64,000 nt of DNA, from assembly GCF_900103225.1 (NCBI RefSeq), contig NZ_FNJH01000002.1, positions 282,345-346,344 of the forward strand, in the 5' to 3' direction. The notes below the pieces were generated by a model that saw nothing but the letters and a program-made list of their open reading frames with translations, was not told the origin of the DNA and searched no databases. The position numbers and the translations under genes were made by a program. The stretch is from Pseudomonas congelans. Its GTDB lineage: Bacteria; Pseudomonadota; Gammaproteobacteria; Pseudomonadales; Pseudomonadaceae. This document shows positions 34,102-43,704 of this stretch, one piece after another; within the stretch, counting starts at the first letter, position 1; each line of letters opens with the position of its first letter.

Positions 34102-36000
34102 ATGCTTAGTTTCTTCACGCGAAGAAAAGCGTCTCCGATCTCGTCCAATGCTGCTGCAGGCTTTTTCAAACCAGAATCTCCCGACGCGTTGCTGTCGACT
34201 TCCCGACGGCGCCAGTTGATTGAAAACATCTGGCAGCGGACCTCTCTGCCCCGTGAGCAGTTCGAGACGCTTTACATGCAGGCATTCAAGAGCTACGCAG
34301 CCTTGGCGCAGCATCTCCCAGCCTCTGAGAATCATCACCATGCATATCATGGTGGCATGCTGGATCACGGTCTCGAAATCGTCGCCTACGCACTTAAGAT
34401 ACGGCAAATGTATCTGCTCCCCATCGGAGCGCCGCCCGAGTCGCAGGCGGCTCAGTCAGAAGCATGGTCTGCAGCATCGGCCTATGGTGCGCTCGTCCAC
34501 GACCTGGGCAAGATTGCGGTAGACGTCAAAGTTGAACTCGCAGATGGCACTATCTGGCATCCATGGCACGGGCCTCTGGATCAGCCATACCGATTCAAGT
34601 ACGTGAAAGGTCGAGACTATCGGTTGCATGGAGCAGCTTCGTCGCTGATCTACTCCAATGTGATTCCGGCGAAGGCATTGGACTGGCTCAGCGGGTTTCC
34701 CGAGCTCTGGTCTCAACTCGTGTTCGCGTTCGCAGGTCAGTATGAGCATGCCGATATCCTTGGTGAAATTGTCTCCCAAGCTGACCAGGCTTCCGTGGCA
34801 CAGGAACTCGGAGGCAATCCAGGCCGAGCTATGTCAGCGCCCAAGCAGTCTATCCAACGGCAGCTGGCTGAAGGCCTGAGGATGCTCATTGCGGATAAAT
34901 TCAAGTTGAACCAGCCCGACGGTCCCTCAGACGGATGGCTGACCCAGGAAGGCTTGTGGCTTGTCAGCAAGCCGGCCGTAGATCAGCTCAGAGCTCTTCT
35001 ACTGTCTCAGGGTATCGAACACATCCCCTCATCCAACGCCCCGATGTTTAACCTGCTCCAGGATCAGGCGATCATTCAGCCCAACGGAGAGGGAAAAGCC
35101 ATTTGGAAGGCCAGCATCGACAATGGTCGCGGCTGGAAGAACACGTTCACGGTGCTGAAAATAGCGCCGGCGCTGATTTGGCCGAACACCACTGATAGGC
35201 CTGAGACCTATACCGGCACTCTGACAGTGGAATCTGCACCAGCGGCAGATGAAAACGAGCCAGCTCCTGCTGGAGGCGAAGAGTCTCAACCCGTGAACAG
35301 CAAAAATACGCCTGCAGTATCAGCAGCGCCCCCGAGACCTAAGCAAGCGCCTGCTGCAGCAAAAGATTTTGATGCACTGGACGAGCTGCTCGATCTGTTC
35401 CCCGACCCGGTAGCGACAGCACCGACTCAACCAGCACCCGAGCCGTTAGACGATGATGATCAGATTCCCTTTTTGCCCCCTCCTCCGGCAGCTACCAGTC
35501 TTAGCCAACCTCGGCAGCTTGTGGGTATCAAGGCAACGAACGACAAAGCTCCGGTCGAAGAGCCGGCAAAAGTCTCGCCGGAAGGTAGCTCAAGCCACGG
35601 CTTGAATTTCCTCACCTGGCTGAAGGGGGGCGTGATCTCCCACAGGATCATCATCAATGACGCCAAGGCTCGTGTGCATACCGTGGATGGCACCGCGTTC
35701 CTAGTTAGCCCGGACATATTCAAACGTTACGCACTTGAGCACCCAGACATAGAGCGTGAGGCTAAAGAGCGGGATCTGGAAGCTTGGCAGGTCGTTCAGC
35801 GTTCTTTTGAGAAGCTGAAAAAACATCGCAAGACTGGCGCAGGCCTGAACATCTGGACATGCCTGGTCAAAGGACCACGAAAAAGCAAGCAACTGCGGGG
35901 CTATCTGCTCATAGAGCCTACCGACGTTTTCAGCGAGGTGCCCTATGACAATCCGGTCATCAGCTTGGCAGAATTGGTAGACAAGGACACATCTGAATGA
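34102..36000 (+). CDS. MobH-family relaxase (TraI_2 domain)
   Basis: The 632-residue protein has the HD-like TraI_2 domain: NHHHAYHGGMLDH (histidines at 78-80, 83 and 89) and VHDLGK (H133, D134). A proline-rich linker (about 375-500) and the C-terminal TraI_2_C domain (about 520-620, LKGGVISHRIIINDAKARVH) follow. MobH relaxases nick the transferred strand at oriT and lead it through the secretion channel. Its stop overlaps the integrase start (ATGA at 35997-36000). Confidence 0.92.
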   Translation: MLSFFTRRKASPISSNAAAGFFKPESPDALLSTSRRRQLIENIWQRTSLPREQFETLYMQAFKSYAALAQHLPASENHHHAYHGGMLDHGLEIVAYALKIRQMYLLPIGAPPESQAAQSEAWSAASAYGALVHDLGKIAVDVKVELADGTIWHPWHGPLDQPYRFKYVKGRDYRLHGAASSLIYSNVIPAKALDWLSGFPELWSQLVFAFAGQYEHADILGEIVSQADQASVAQELGGNPGRAMSAPKQSIQRQLAEGLRMLIADKFKLNQPDGPSDGWLTQEGLWLVSKPAVDQLRALLLSQGIEHIPSSNAPMFNLLQDQAIIQPNGEGKAIWKASIDNGRGWKNTFTVLKIAPALIWPNTTDRPETYTGTLTVESAPAADENEPAPAGGEESQPVNSKNTPAVSAAPPRPKQAPAAAKDFDALDELLDLFPDPVATAPTQPAPEPLDDDDQIPFLPPPPAATSLSQPRQLVGIKATNDKAPVEEPAKVSPEGSSSHGLNFLTWLKGGVISHRIIINDAKARVHTVDGTAFLVSPDIFKRYALEHPDIEREAKERDLEAWQVVQRSFEKLKKHRKTGAGLNIWTCLVKGPRKSKQLRGYLLIEPTDVFSEVPYDNPVISLAELVDKDTSE

Positions 36001-37418
36001 AACCGATGACGCTTCCGGAACTGACCCAGGAGTACATCCTCACCCATGACCTTCGTCCTGACACAGTAAAGATTTACAGAGCTGCTACAAAAGCGTACGT
36101 GAACTTTTTTGGCGAATGCCTAGCCTGCGAAACCACTCATCGAGACATGCTCGAATGGCGCCGATCGGAACTGGCAAGGATCTCCAAGCGAAGCTGGAAT
36201 ACTTACTCAAGCCATCTGCGGACGGTGTATAGGTACGCAATGGAGCACGGGCTTGTCGAGCTGAAAGTAAATCCGCTAAAGGATACCCGTGTCATGCCTA
36301 CCAAACGTCCGAAGAAGACGATTGGCAACGACGTCATTGTTCGGGCACGTAACTGGCTAAGGTTTCTCGTACAAGAGGAACTATCGACTGGAAAACGATC
36401 AGAGATCACTCCAGCATGGTTCTGGCTGGCAGTGTTTGAAACCTTCTATTACACAGGCATAAGACTCAACGCGCTGCTGTGCTTGAGGTACGAAAACGTA
36501 GATCTGGGACAGAGACTGATAAGAGTGAGGGGAGAAACAGAGAAAACGCACCGGGAGTTTATGATTCCAATACCTGATGGACTGATGCCGCATCTGGTGC
36601 TGGTGATGGACACAGCCAAGAAGGTTGGCTTTTCTGGTAATGACCAAGTTTTCAATATCAACAGATTCTCCGGTCACTACAAACGGGAGTATATGAACTC
36701 TGATCAGGTGGAGGCCATGTACAAAAAGCTGACCAATATGACTGGCACGCGCATGACACCGCACCGCTTTAGGCACACGATAGCCAGCGAACTGATGAGG
36801 CAGCCCGAGCGTAATATTCACATCACAAAGAATCTGCTGAATCATTCAAATATAGCAACGACGATGGAGTATATAGAACCAGACTACGATCTGATGCGAG
36901 AAGTTATGAATGAAAGAGGTCAACAACAGGCCAAAATCAATTATCTAGTTAGACCGATAATCCCCAAAAGTTCAGGCCCTGCGGCTGGCAGCGCAGTACC
37001 GCGGGTGAGCTTGGTATCCGGGACAGAGCTGCAACCGGCGACGACCGAATCGAGTGAGGCCAAAAAAGCCGACGATACGGCCTCCAATCCCCCTATAGCG
37101 GAGCGTCTGGAACTGATGTCGACCGCACCTTTGGTCAATGTATTAAAATCCACACCAGTTTCTGTTCATAGCGAGCCCGCCACCTCAAACGAGGCCAAAG
37201 CGCAGGCATTGAGTTTGATATCGGACGCACCGGAGATGGAATATGAGTTCGGCGAATTGGAGGATATTGCTCGCTGGATCAGGGAAAATGCTGCTGGAGA
37301 GATGGTTGTTCAGATTGCAGCCGAAGAAGACATAGGCACAATCAGTGAAGGCAAGGCATCTATTCAATCGCCCGACGGCTATTACAGGATCCCTTGGAGC
37401 AGTGGATCTGTAAAGTGA
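35997..37418 (+). CDS. tyrosine recombinase (ICE integrase) with long C-terminal tail
   Basis: The 473-residue protein has an N-terminal SAM-like core-binding domain (about 8-95) and the tyrosine recombinase catalytic set: R156 (TGIRLNALL), H256-x-x-R259 (HRFRHT), H283 (LLNHSN) and Y292 (TMEYIEPDY). It should integrate and excise the ICE at the tRNA-Lys 3' end, 410 bases away. About 180 residues follow the catalytic tyrosine, much more than in compact XerC/D enzymes. Start by ATGA overlap with the relaxase gene. Confidence 0.92.
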   Translation: MKPMTLPELTQEYILTHDLRPDTVKIYRAATKAYVNFFGECLACETTHRDMLEWRRSELARISKRSWNTYSSHLRTVYRYAMEHGLVELKVNPLKDTRVMPTKRPKKTIGNDVIVRARNWLRFLVQEELSTGKRSEITPAWFWLAVFETFYYTGIRLNALLCLRYENVDLGQRLIRVRGETEKTHREFMIPIPDGLMPHLVLVMDTAKKVGFSGNDQVFNINRFSGHYKREYMNSDQVEAMYKKLTNMTGTRMTPHRFRHTIASELMRQPERNIHITKNLLNHSNIATTMEYIEPDYDLMREVMNERGQQQAKINYLVRPIIPKSSGPAAGSAVPRVSLVSGTELQPATTESSEAKKADDTASNPPIAERLELMSTAPLVNVLKSTPVSVHSEPATSNEAKAQALSLISDAPEMEYEFGELEDIARWIRENAAGEMVVQIAAEEDIGTISEGKASIQSPDGYYRIPWSSGSVK

Positions 37419-37827
37419 GTCGACGGTGCGGCGGATCCCTAAATGCCATCATCATGAGCGCTCGACCAGAGCATGTATTCAGTTTCAGTAAACGTGCAAA
37501 GATAGCCGATAACAGCCACGCACTGCGTCAGGATGAAAAAATATGCGTGGCCTCCAGTAGCTCTGAAGCTGCACTCCGCCTTGCAATTTGACATCACGGC
37601 TTGCCGGCGCTATGTTTCGCGACAGACGGCTGCTTGTCTGGGTGCGCATCGCGCTCAAACGGTATCGCCTGCCTTCAGCTTCGAAAGACTAGCCAGCTGC
37701 CTTACAGATCGTTGCCTCAATGCCGTGACGGAAGCCCAATCAGCTACCCCACCTCAGGCTGGATAATCTGCAAGGCAAAAAAAAACCTGGAAATCCGCAT
37801 TTTCATGGGCCTTCCAGATTTTCGAAA
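37419..37827. other. non-coding ICE end between integrase and attachment site
   Basis: I see no gene; short frames here lack ribosome sites. This is where integrase arm-binding sites and an excision regulator site would be expected, but no clear repeats stand out. The last part holds a terminator for the minus-strand tRNA (37777-37817). Confidence 0.5.
37777..37817 (-). terminator. terminator downstream of tRNA-Lys, apparently ICE-supplied
   Basis: On the minus strand CTGGAA and TTCCAG arms (plus-strand positions 37812-37817 and 37787-37792) enclose a 19-base loop, followed by a run of nine T. It ends transcripts from the tRNA-Lys gene. It lies on the ICE side of the attachment site, so it arrived with the element. 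Confidence 0.6.
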
Positions 37828-37872
37828 TGGTGGGTCGTGTGGGATTCGAACCTACGACCAATTGGTTAAAAG
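37828..37872. other. inferred ICE attachment site (att) in tRNA-Lys 3' half
   Basis: The integrase gene ends 410 bases from the tRNA 3' end. Related ICEs recombine in the 3' part of tRNA-Lys and restore the gene. The other att copy lies outside this window, so the repeat length and exact edges cannot be seen; the end given is nominal. Confidence 0.5.
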
Positions 37873-37903
37873 CCAACTGCTCTACCAACTGAGCTAACGA
37901 CCC
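37828..37903 (-). tRNA. tRNA-Lys (UUU anticodon)
   Basis: The minus strand reads GGGTCGTTAGCTCAG at the 5' end, has the anticodon loop CTTTTAA and the T-loop GGTTCGAATCC, and ends ACGACCCACCA with an encoded CCA. Length 76. All stems pair. The 3' end faces the ICE. Confidence 0.97.
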
Positions 37904-37920
37904 TCTGTTGTGTGGCGCGT

Positions 37921-37948
37921 ATATTACTGATTTTTATCAGTAATTCAA
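37921..37948 (-). promoter_or_regulatory. sigma-70 promoter of tRNA-Lys overlapping a palindrome
   Basis: On the minus strand TTGAAT (37943-37948) and TAATAT (37921-37926) are 16 bases apart, with the -10 18 bases before the tRNA. A perfect inverted repeat, ATTACTGAT/ATCAGTAAT with a TTTT loop (37923-37944), fills the spacer. It lies just after the queC stop. Confidence 0.6.
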
Positions 37949-37966
37949 CACCTTTTTTGAAAAACT

Positions 37967-38656
37967 TTAAAAATAACGAGTCGGGTCTGCGATACCGGCA
38001 GCGGTAAAGCCCTCGGCGCGCAAGCGGCAGCTGTCGCATTTGCCACAAGCACGGCCCTGGTCGTCAGCCTGGTAGCAGGAAACCGTCAGCGAGTAATCAA
38101 CCCCCAACGCGGTACCTGCCTTGACGATGTCCGACTTGCTCAGATTCTGCAGCGGCGCCCTGATCGTGAAGCCCTGCCCTTCCACACCGGCCTTGGTAGC
38201 GAGATTGGCCATGCGCTCGAATGACTCGACAAACTCGGGACGGCAATCAGGATAGCCCGAGTAATCCACGGCATTGACGCCGATGAAGATATCCCGCGCG
38301 CCCAGGACCTCAGCCCAGCCCAGGGCGAGCGACAGGAAGACGGTGTTGCGTGCCGGTACGTAGGTGACCGGAATGCCTTCAGAAGGCGACTCAGGCACGG
38401 CAATGGAGCTGTCGGTCAATGCCGAGCCGCCAATACCGTTGAGGTTCAGGCCGATGACCTTGTGCTCCACGGCACCGAGATCACCGGCAACCCGCGCAGC
38501 GGCATCCAGCTCGGCGCGATGACGCTGGCCGTAGTCGAAGCTCATGGTGTAACACACGTACCCCTCGGCGCGCGCCATGGCTACCACGGTCGCAGAATCC
38601 AGGCCACCTGACAGAAGGATCACGGCTCTTTTTTCAGTCTTGGTCAATTCACTCAT
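37967..38656 (-). CDS. queC: 7-cyano-7-deazaguanine synthase QueC
   Basis: From ATG 38656 ([15 protein letters not shown]) the product is 229 residues, the usual QueC length. The ATP-pyrophosphatase loop SGGLDSATV is at about 15-23, and the C-terminal zinc site includes [20 protein letters not shown]. QueC turns 7-carboxy-7-deazaguanine into preQ0 on the way to queuosine in tRNA. It lies directly after queE, 1 base apart. Confidence 0.97.
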   Translation of the reverse strand: MSELTKTEKRAVILLSGGLDSATVVAMARAEGYVCYTMSFDYGQRHRAELDAAARVAGDLGAVEHKVIGLNLNGIGGSALTDSSIAVPESPSEGIPVTYVPARNTVFLSLALGWAEVLGARDIFIGVNAVDYSGYPDCRPEFVESFERMANLATKAGVEGQGFTIRAPLQNLSKSDIVKAGTALGVDYSLTVSCYQADDQGRACGKCDSCRLRAEGFTAAGIADPTRYF

Positions 38657-38657
38657 A

Positions 38658-39305
38658 TCAGCGCCCCGGCTCGTCGTCCCAAAGAATTTTATGCAACTGC
38701 ATCTGCAGGCGTACCGGCAGGTTGTCGGCCACGATCCAGTCTGCCAGATCTCGCCCCTTGAGCTCGTGGTGGCTGGCAGAGAACAGAACTTCGCCCGCAC
38801 GACGATCAAGACCGTACTGAATCAGCTTGGAAACGGCCCAGTCGTAATCTTCACGCGAGCAGATCACGAATTTGACCTGATCGTTGGCCGTCAGCAGTTC
38901 CATGTTCTCGTAGCGGTTACGCGAGACTTCTTTTGACCCTGGGGTCTTGAGGTCTACCACGCGACTGACACGAGGATCCACCGCAGAGATATCCAGCGCG
39001 CCACTGGTTTCCAGAGACACTTCATAGCCCGCGTCGCAAAGACGCTTCAGCAACGGAATGGCATTGGGCTGGGCGAGCGGCTCGCCACCGGTGACGCAGA
39101 CATAACGAGGGCGATAGGAGGCCACTTGCCCAAGGATATCGTCCAGCGTCTGAATGGTGCCGCCGCTGAACGCGTAGGCACTGTCGCAGTACTGACAGCG
39201 CAACGGGCAGCCGGTAAGGCGAACAAATACGGTGGGCAGGCCAGCCGTACGGGTTTCACCCTGCAACGAGTGAAAGATTTCGGTGATGCGTAATGTGTCT
39301 TGCAT
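38658..39305 (-). CDS. queE: 7-carboxy-7-deazaguanine synthase QueE
   Basis: A radical SAM enzyme of 215 residues from ATG 39305 ([17 protein letters not shown]); an ATG nine bases earlier is possible. The [4Fe-4S] motif is CPLRCQYC, followed by DSAYAFSGG and the TGGEPL motif. It makes CDG, the substrate of QueC, in queuosine synthesis. It precedes queC with 1 base between them. Confidence 0.96.
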   Translation of the reverse strand: MQDTLRITEIFHSLQGETRTAGLPTVFVRLTGCPLRCQYCDSAYAFSGGTIQTLDDILGQVASYRPRYVCVTGGEPLAQPNAIPLLKRLCDAGYEVSLETSGALDISAVDPRVSRVVDLKTPGSKEVSRNRYENMELLTANDQVKFVICSREDYDWAVSKLIQYGLDRRAGEVLFSASHHELKGRDLADWIVADNLPVRLQMQLHKILWDDEPGR

Positions 39306-39430
39306 ATCAGCCACGGGCGTAACAGCTAAACAGGCCGTCCGCCTCCGTCAGGCACTTCAAGGGACTCGGCAATCGCGGAATCCAGAAAAGCGTAAGGTGT
39401 ACCGGAATTTCGGGTGCGAGATTCTAACGA

Positions 39431-39455
39431 AAAAAGCCGCGACTAGCGCGGCTTT
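39431..39455 (-). terminator. rho-independent terminator of the tol-pal-cpoB operon
   Basis: Arms AAAGCCGCG and CGCGGCTTT (39433-39441 and 39447-39455) with loop ACTAG, ending in T on the minus strand, 22 bases after the cpoB stop. Confidence 0.85.
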
Positions 39456-39476
39456 CTTGATCAGCGGGTCAGGACA

Positions 39477-40295
39477 TCAAAGGCGCTGGAGATCTCGTTG
39501 CGCCAATTGTGCAGCTGAAGTGCCCGGATACTGGGCGACGACCTGCTGCAATATGCCTTTTACCTTGTCGGTATGACCCAGACGGCGTTCGACATCAGCC
39601 AGCTTGTACAGCGAATCAGGCACCTTGGCATGCTTCGGATACTGCTGACTGACTTTGGCGAACGCCTGACCGGCGCCCTGAAGGTCGCCTTTGGCCAGAT
39701 TGACTTCACCCAGCCAGTATTGGGCATTGCCCGCATACGAACTGTTGGGGTATTTGCGCAGGAAAGCGGTGAAGGCCTGACTGGCCTTGTCGAAATCCTT
39801 TGCCTTGATCAAATCGAAGGCTGCTTCGTAATAAAGCTTCTCCTTCGCCGGATCAGGAGGCTCGGTGCCTGCTGCCGGTGCCTGCTGAGCCGCTGAGGCC
39901 GAAGGCGTCCCGCCGGCGTCGATAGCGCCACCAGCAGGTTGGGAATTATTGGTAGCCGGAGCGGATGCGCCACTGGCTATACGTTGATCGAGTTCCTGAT
40001 AACGCTCCAGAGCTTCCTGCTTCATGCGCTGGATGTCATTTTGCTGGACCTCGACAACACCGCGCAAACGCGCGATTTCGTCCTGCATTTGCTGCAGCTG
40101 CATGAACAGCTGACCTTGTGCCGAGGCAGGGGCCGTAACCCCTCCCCCGGCATAGGCGCCGGACGTGCCATAACCCGCTGGCGGATAACTGCTGCTGCCA
40201 GAGCCAGAATTGTTATCGACCACAGGTGCCGCACCCAACGCTGAAAGCGGAAGGGCGAGGGCCAAAACGGTTAGAGCACGTCGGCACGTTCGCAT
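39477..40295 (-). CDS. cpoB: cell division coordinator CpoB (YbgF)
   Basis: The 272-residue periplasmic protein has a signal peptide ending around ALGAAP, a coiled-coil (about 60-100, LFMQLQQMQDEIARL), a linker rich in P, A and G, and C-terminal tetratricopeptide repeats (about 150-272, YYEAAFDLIKAKDF and later SSYAGNAQYWLGEVNL). CpoB links peptidoglycan synthesis by PBP1B to Tol-driven outer-membrane constriction. It is the last gene of the tol-pal operon, six bases after pal. Confidence 0.95.
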   Translation of the reverse strand: MRTCRRALTVLALALPLSALGAAPVVDNNSGSGSSSYPPAGYGTSGAYAGGGVTAPASAQGQLFMQLQQMQDEIARLRGVVEVQQNDIQRMKQEALERYQELDQRIASGASAPATNNSQPAGGAIDAGGTPSASAAQQAPAAGTEPPDPAKEKLYYEAAFDLIKAKDFDKASQAFTAFLRKYPNSSYAGNAQYWLGEVNLAKGDLQGAGQAFAKVSQQYPKHAKVPDSLYKLADVERRLGHTDKVKGILQQVVAQYPGTSAAQLAQRDLQRL

Positions 40296-40301
40296 GTCAA
40301 A

Positions 40302-40805
40302 TTACTTACGCAGTTCGACGCGACGGTTTTGAGCCCAGGACTGCTCGTCGTTGCCGGTAGCAACTGGACGCTCTTCGCCGTAGGAAACCAGTTCCAGCTG
40401 AGCTGGGGAAACACCTTGCAGTACCAGGTAGCGCTGAACGGCTTTCGCACGACGCTCGCCCAGTGCCATGTTGTACTCGCGAGTACCACGTTCGTCGGTG
40501 TTGCCTTCCAGAACAACGCGAGCGCCGTTAGCTTTCAGGTCTTTGGCGTGCACGTCCAGGGAGCGCATGGCTTCTGGCTTCAGGTCCGAACTGTCGTATT
40601 CGAAGTAGAAGGTGGTGATTGCGCGCAGAGCAGCTTCTTCGCTCAGGGAGCCGTCAACAGCACCCGAGTTGGCGCCGTAACCAGCGTTAGGATCAACAGC
40701 AGCACCGCCTGCACCGGCATTGTCGCCGCCTTTGGACGAGCAACCTACAGCTACAGCCATGGCCAGAGCCAGCGCAGCAAATTTACCAAACTTCAGCATT
40801 TCCAT
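40302..40805 (-). CDS. pal: peptidoglycan-associated lipoprotein Pal
   Basis: From ATG 40805 ([18 protein letters not shown]) the product is 167 residues. The lipobox AVAVGC gives a lipid-anchored Cys. The OmpA-like domain has [35 protein letters not shown] and QNRRVELRK, with the Asp and Arg that bind diaminopimelate in peptidoglycan. An upstream in-frame ATG at 40841 lacks the family start. It tethers the outer membrane to the wall and partners TolB. Confidence 0.96.
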   Translation of the reverse strand: MEMLKFGKFAALALAMAVAVGCSSKGGDNAGAGGAAVDPNAGYGANSGAVDGSLSEEAALRAITTFYFEYDSSDLKPEAMRSLDVHAKDLKANGARVVLEGNTDERGTREYNMALGERRAKAVQRYLVLQGVSPAQLELVSYGEERPVATGNDEQSWAQNRRVELRK

Positions 40806-40857
40806 CTTGAAACTCCTAATGAACCCCAGTGTGTTAAGCAAATCGTGTAGCGCCGCG

Positions 40858-42159
40858 TCAGTTCAGGTAAGGGGACCAGGAAGGTTCTCTGACTTCGCCT
40901 TGAGCGGTAGGAAGCGGGAGCCTTACGCGTCCGTTAATGGACACGAGCATCAAGACTCCCCGGCCCTGCTGGCGGGTGGCGTAGATTACCATGGTGCCGT
41001 TGGGCGCAACAGTAGGCGACTCATCAAGGTTGCTATCTGTGAGGATTTTTACGCTACCGCGGGCCAAATCCTGCACTGCTACCTTGAAATTAGTGAAGCC
41101 GTCCTGCCGGTGAATCATTACCAGCGTCTTTTCATCGGCTGACAATTTCGGGTTGGCGTTGTAGTTACCCACGAACGTCACGCGTTCGGCACCGCCGCCA
41201 TTAATATTGGTCTTGTAGATCTGTGGCTTGCCGCCACGGTCCGACGTGAAGTATAGCGTAGACCCGTCCTTACCGAAGAAAGGTTCAGTATCAATCGAAG
41301 AATCGTTGGTGACGCGGCTCAATTGGCGCGACGCCAGATTGATCACGTAGATCTCCGGGTTACCGTCCTTGGACAGCACGAACGCCAGCTTGCTGCCATC
41401 CGGCGACCAGGCGGGCGCGCCGTTCAGGCCTTCGAAGTTGGTGATCTGTTCACGACGACCGGTGTCGATGTGCTGAACGAAGATGCGTGGACGCTTCTGC
41501 TCAAACGAGACATAGGCAATACGCTTGCCGTCCGGGGCGAAACGCGGCGACAGGATCGGCTCACGGGATTGCAACAGGGTTACCGCACGAGCACCGTCGT
41601 AATCCGAACGCTGCAGGGTGTAACGCGTGTTGTTCTCCGAGAAGCGTTCGGCCGTCACGTAAAGCATACGTGTTGAAAACGCACCCTTGATACCGGTGAG
41701 CTTCTCGAACGACTGGTCAGCAATGTAGTGCGCCATGTCGCGCAGCTGGTCATTGGTACCCGATACGTTACCGGTCAGAACCTGCTGCTCGGTAGCCACG
41801 TTGAACAGTGCGTACTGGATCTGCAGACGTCCGCCGGCAGGCGTGATGTTGCCGACCATGACGTACTGCGCACCCAGCGCTTTCCAGTCACGGAAAATGA
41901 CTTCGCTGGCCTGGGTCGGCAAGCTGATCATGTTCTGCTTCGGGATCGGCGCGTAGTAGCCGGAGTTGCGCAGATCGTTGCTTATGATTTCGGCCATGTC
42001 TTCAGGCAGAACGTTACCGCCCTGCCATCCGAAAGGCACAACAGCGATGGGCGCTGCACGGTCACTGCCGCTGGTGACCAGAATGTTCTTTTCTTCTGCC
42101 GACACCATTGCGGATGCGAAACAGAGAACGACCAGCAGTCCTCGAAAAAGGTTGATCAC
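40858..42159 (-). CDS. tolB: Tol-Pal system protein TolB
   Basis: A 433-residue periplasmic protein starting at GTG 42159, which overlaps the tolA stop. It has a signal peptide (cleavage near MVSAE), an N-terminal alpha/beta domain and a six-bladed WD40-like propeller built of repeats such as [24 protein letters not shown] and [13 protein letters not shown]. It shuttles between TolA and Pal. Full family length. Confidence 0.96.
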   Translation of the reverse strand: MINLFRGLLVVLCFASAMVSAEEKNILVTSGSDRAAPIAVVPFGWQGGNVLPEDMAEIISNDLRNSGYYAPIPKQNMISLPTQASEVIFRDWKALGAQYVMVGNITPAGGRLQIQYALFNVATEQQVLTGNVSGTNDQLRDMAHYIADQSFEKLTGIKGAFSTRMLYVTAERFSENNTRYTLQRSDYDGARAVTLLQSREPILSPRFAPDGKRIAYVSFEQKRPRIFVQHIDTGRREQITNFEGLNGAPAWSPDGSKLAFVLSKDGNPEIYVINLASRQLSRVTNDSSIDTEPFFGKDGSTLYFTSDRGGKPQIYKTNINGGGAERVTFVGNYNANPKLSADEKTLVMIHRQDGFTNFKVAVQDLARGSVKILTDSNLDESPTVAPNGTMVIYATRQQGRGVLMLVSINGRVRLPLPTAQGEVREPSWSPYLN

Positions 42160-43226
42160 AAGGCTAGATCTCCAGGTGTGAATGTCATCTTGAATGAACG
42201 ATAGGGCGCGAAGTCAGCCGGCTTCAGACCCTGCATTTCTGTCAAACGTCCAATGTTCTTCACCGCAGCAACCGCAGAGCTGTCAAACGGTCCGTCGCCA
42301 CTGGATTTGGCAATCGATACAGAGGCAATCGTACCGTCCGGCAACATCCCGATCTGCAACGTTACCGACATGTTGTTACGTGCCGATGGTGGACGACTCC
42401 AGCCTTCGGAAGCCCTGACACGAATCAGGTCATCGAAACTGCCAGCCGTTTCATCGCCCCGCTCGTCAGCCAAAGCCTGTTGCCGCTCCGGTTTGTCGGA
42501 CAGCAAATCGGCCAGTGCCTGCGCCTTCTTGTCTTCAGCGGATTTACGAGCTGCTTCCTGCGCCTTCTTGGCGGAATCGGCAGCGGCTTTTTTCTTCGCG
42601 TCCTCGGCAGCCTTTTTCTTGGCGTCTTCTGCGGCCTTTTTCTTGGCCTCATCAGCAGCCTGCTTCTTGGCTTCCTCGGCAGCAGCTTTCTTGGCGTCTT
42701 CTTCGGCTTTTTTCTTCGCCTCGTCTTCGGCCTTCTTCTTGGCTATATCAGCCAGCTGCTTCTCTTCAAGCTTTTTGGCGTCGGCAACCTTCTTGGCTTC
42801 ATCGGCTTTCTTGGCATCGTCAGCCTTTTTGGCCTCCTCTGCTTTCTGTTCGGCCTTTTTGGCTTCGTCGGCAGCTTTCTGCTCTTCGGCTTTTTGAGCT
42901 GACTCTTCTTTCTTTTGTTCCGCAGCTTTTACAGCTTCCTGTTTTTGCTGCTCGATCTTTTTCTGCTCCAGCTGTTCGACTTCTGTCTGTCGTGCAGCGG
43001 TTTTCTTCGCCTCACCGGCAATCTTCTGGTTGGTCTGGGTAGTGGCCTGGCTCTTGGACTTGAGCTGATAGAGCGTTGCCTGAACGATAGGCTTGGCTTC
43101 GGGCAGATCCGGAGTCATGGCAAAGCTGACGAACAGCATGCCGAAAATCAGAATATGCAATGCCACGGCCCAGACACTGGGCCAGAAGTAGCTTTCCGAG
43201 GCGGACGGCTCTCGAATCGGCTGCAT
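42156..43226 (-). CDS. tolA: Tol-Pal system protein TolA
   Basis: The 356-residue protein has one N-terminal membrane helix (about 18-38), a very long alanine/lysine/glutamate helix (about 70-245, repeated [14 protein letters not shown] units) that spans the periplasm, and a C-terminal domain that meets TolB and colicins. The repeat region makes long false open frames on the other strand. It overlaps tolR and tolB by a few bases at its ends. Confidence 0.95.
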   Translation of the reverse strand: MQPIREPSASESYFWPSVWAVALHILIFGMLFVSFAMTPDLPEAKPIVQATLYQLKSKSQATTQTNQKIAGEAKKTAARQTEVEQLEQKKIEQQKQEAVKAAEQKKEESAQKAEEQKAADEAKKAEQKAEEAKKADDAKKADEAKKVADAKKLEEKQLADIAKKKAEDEAKKKAEEDAKKAAAEEAKKQAADEAKKKAAEDAKKKAAEDAKKKAAADSAKKAQEAARKSAEDKKAQALADLLSDKPERQQALADERGDETAGSFDDLIRVRASEGWSRPPSARNNMSVTLQIGMLPDGTIASVSIAKSSGDGPFDSSAVAAVKNIGRLTEMQGLKPADFAPYRSFKMTFTPGDLAL

Positions 43227-43690
43227 CAGGGTGCCTCGGTAATCAAGCCAACATTCCCGACCCCAGCCTTCTGCAGCCCGCCCATCGTGCCCATGACCGA
43301 GCCGTAATCGACGGTCTTGTCACCACGAATGAAAACCTGGGTCTGCTTGCCTGCGTCGCGACCGGCAGCGACGATCTTGGTCACGGCGGCAGTCAGCTGT
43401 GGCAGGGTCATTGCCTTGTCCATCTGCTTGTCGGTATCGACTTCGCTGCCAAGGTTCCAGTAATAGGTCTTGTCAGCCTTGATCGAAATGGTCAGGACCT
43501 GATTGTTGTTGTCTTGCGGCAAAGCCTCGCTGGAGACCTTGGGCAAGTCGACTTTCACGCCCTGGTTGATCATGGGAGCCGTCACCATGAAAATCACGAG
43601 CAACACCAGCATCACGTCGATGTAGGGCACTACGTTCATTTCGGCGACCGGCTTGCGTTTTCTGCGACGATCTCGAGCGATTAAAGCCAT
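43226..43690 (-). CDS. tolR: Tol-Pal system protein TolR
   Basis: An ExbD/TolR protein of 154 residues with a basic N-terminus (RDRRRKRKPVAEMNVVPYID), one membrane helix bearing the key Asp of NVVPYIDVMLVLLVIFMV, and a periplasmic domain. It forms the proton-driven motor with TolQ. It starts 14 bases after tolQ. Confidence 0.96.
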   Translation of the reverse strand: MALIARDRRRKRKPVAEMNVVPYIDVMLVLLVIFMVTAPMINQGVKVDLPKVSSEALPQDNNNQVLTISIKADKTYYWNLGSEVDTDKQMDKAMTLPQLTAAVTKIVAAGRDAGKQTQVFIRGDKTVDYGSVMGTMGGLQKAGVGNVGLITEAP

Positions 43691-43704
43691 GGGGAATTAC
43701 CTGC

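Noticed and set aside
42253..42897. Long plus-strand frames across tolA
   Set aside because: They mirror the alanine/lysine repeats of tolA on the other strand and have no family or start signals.
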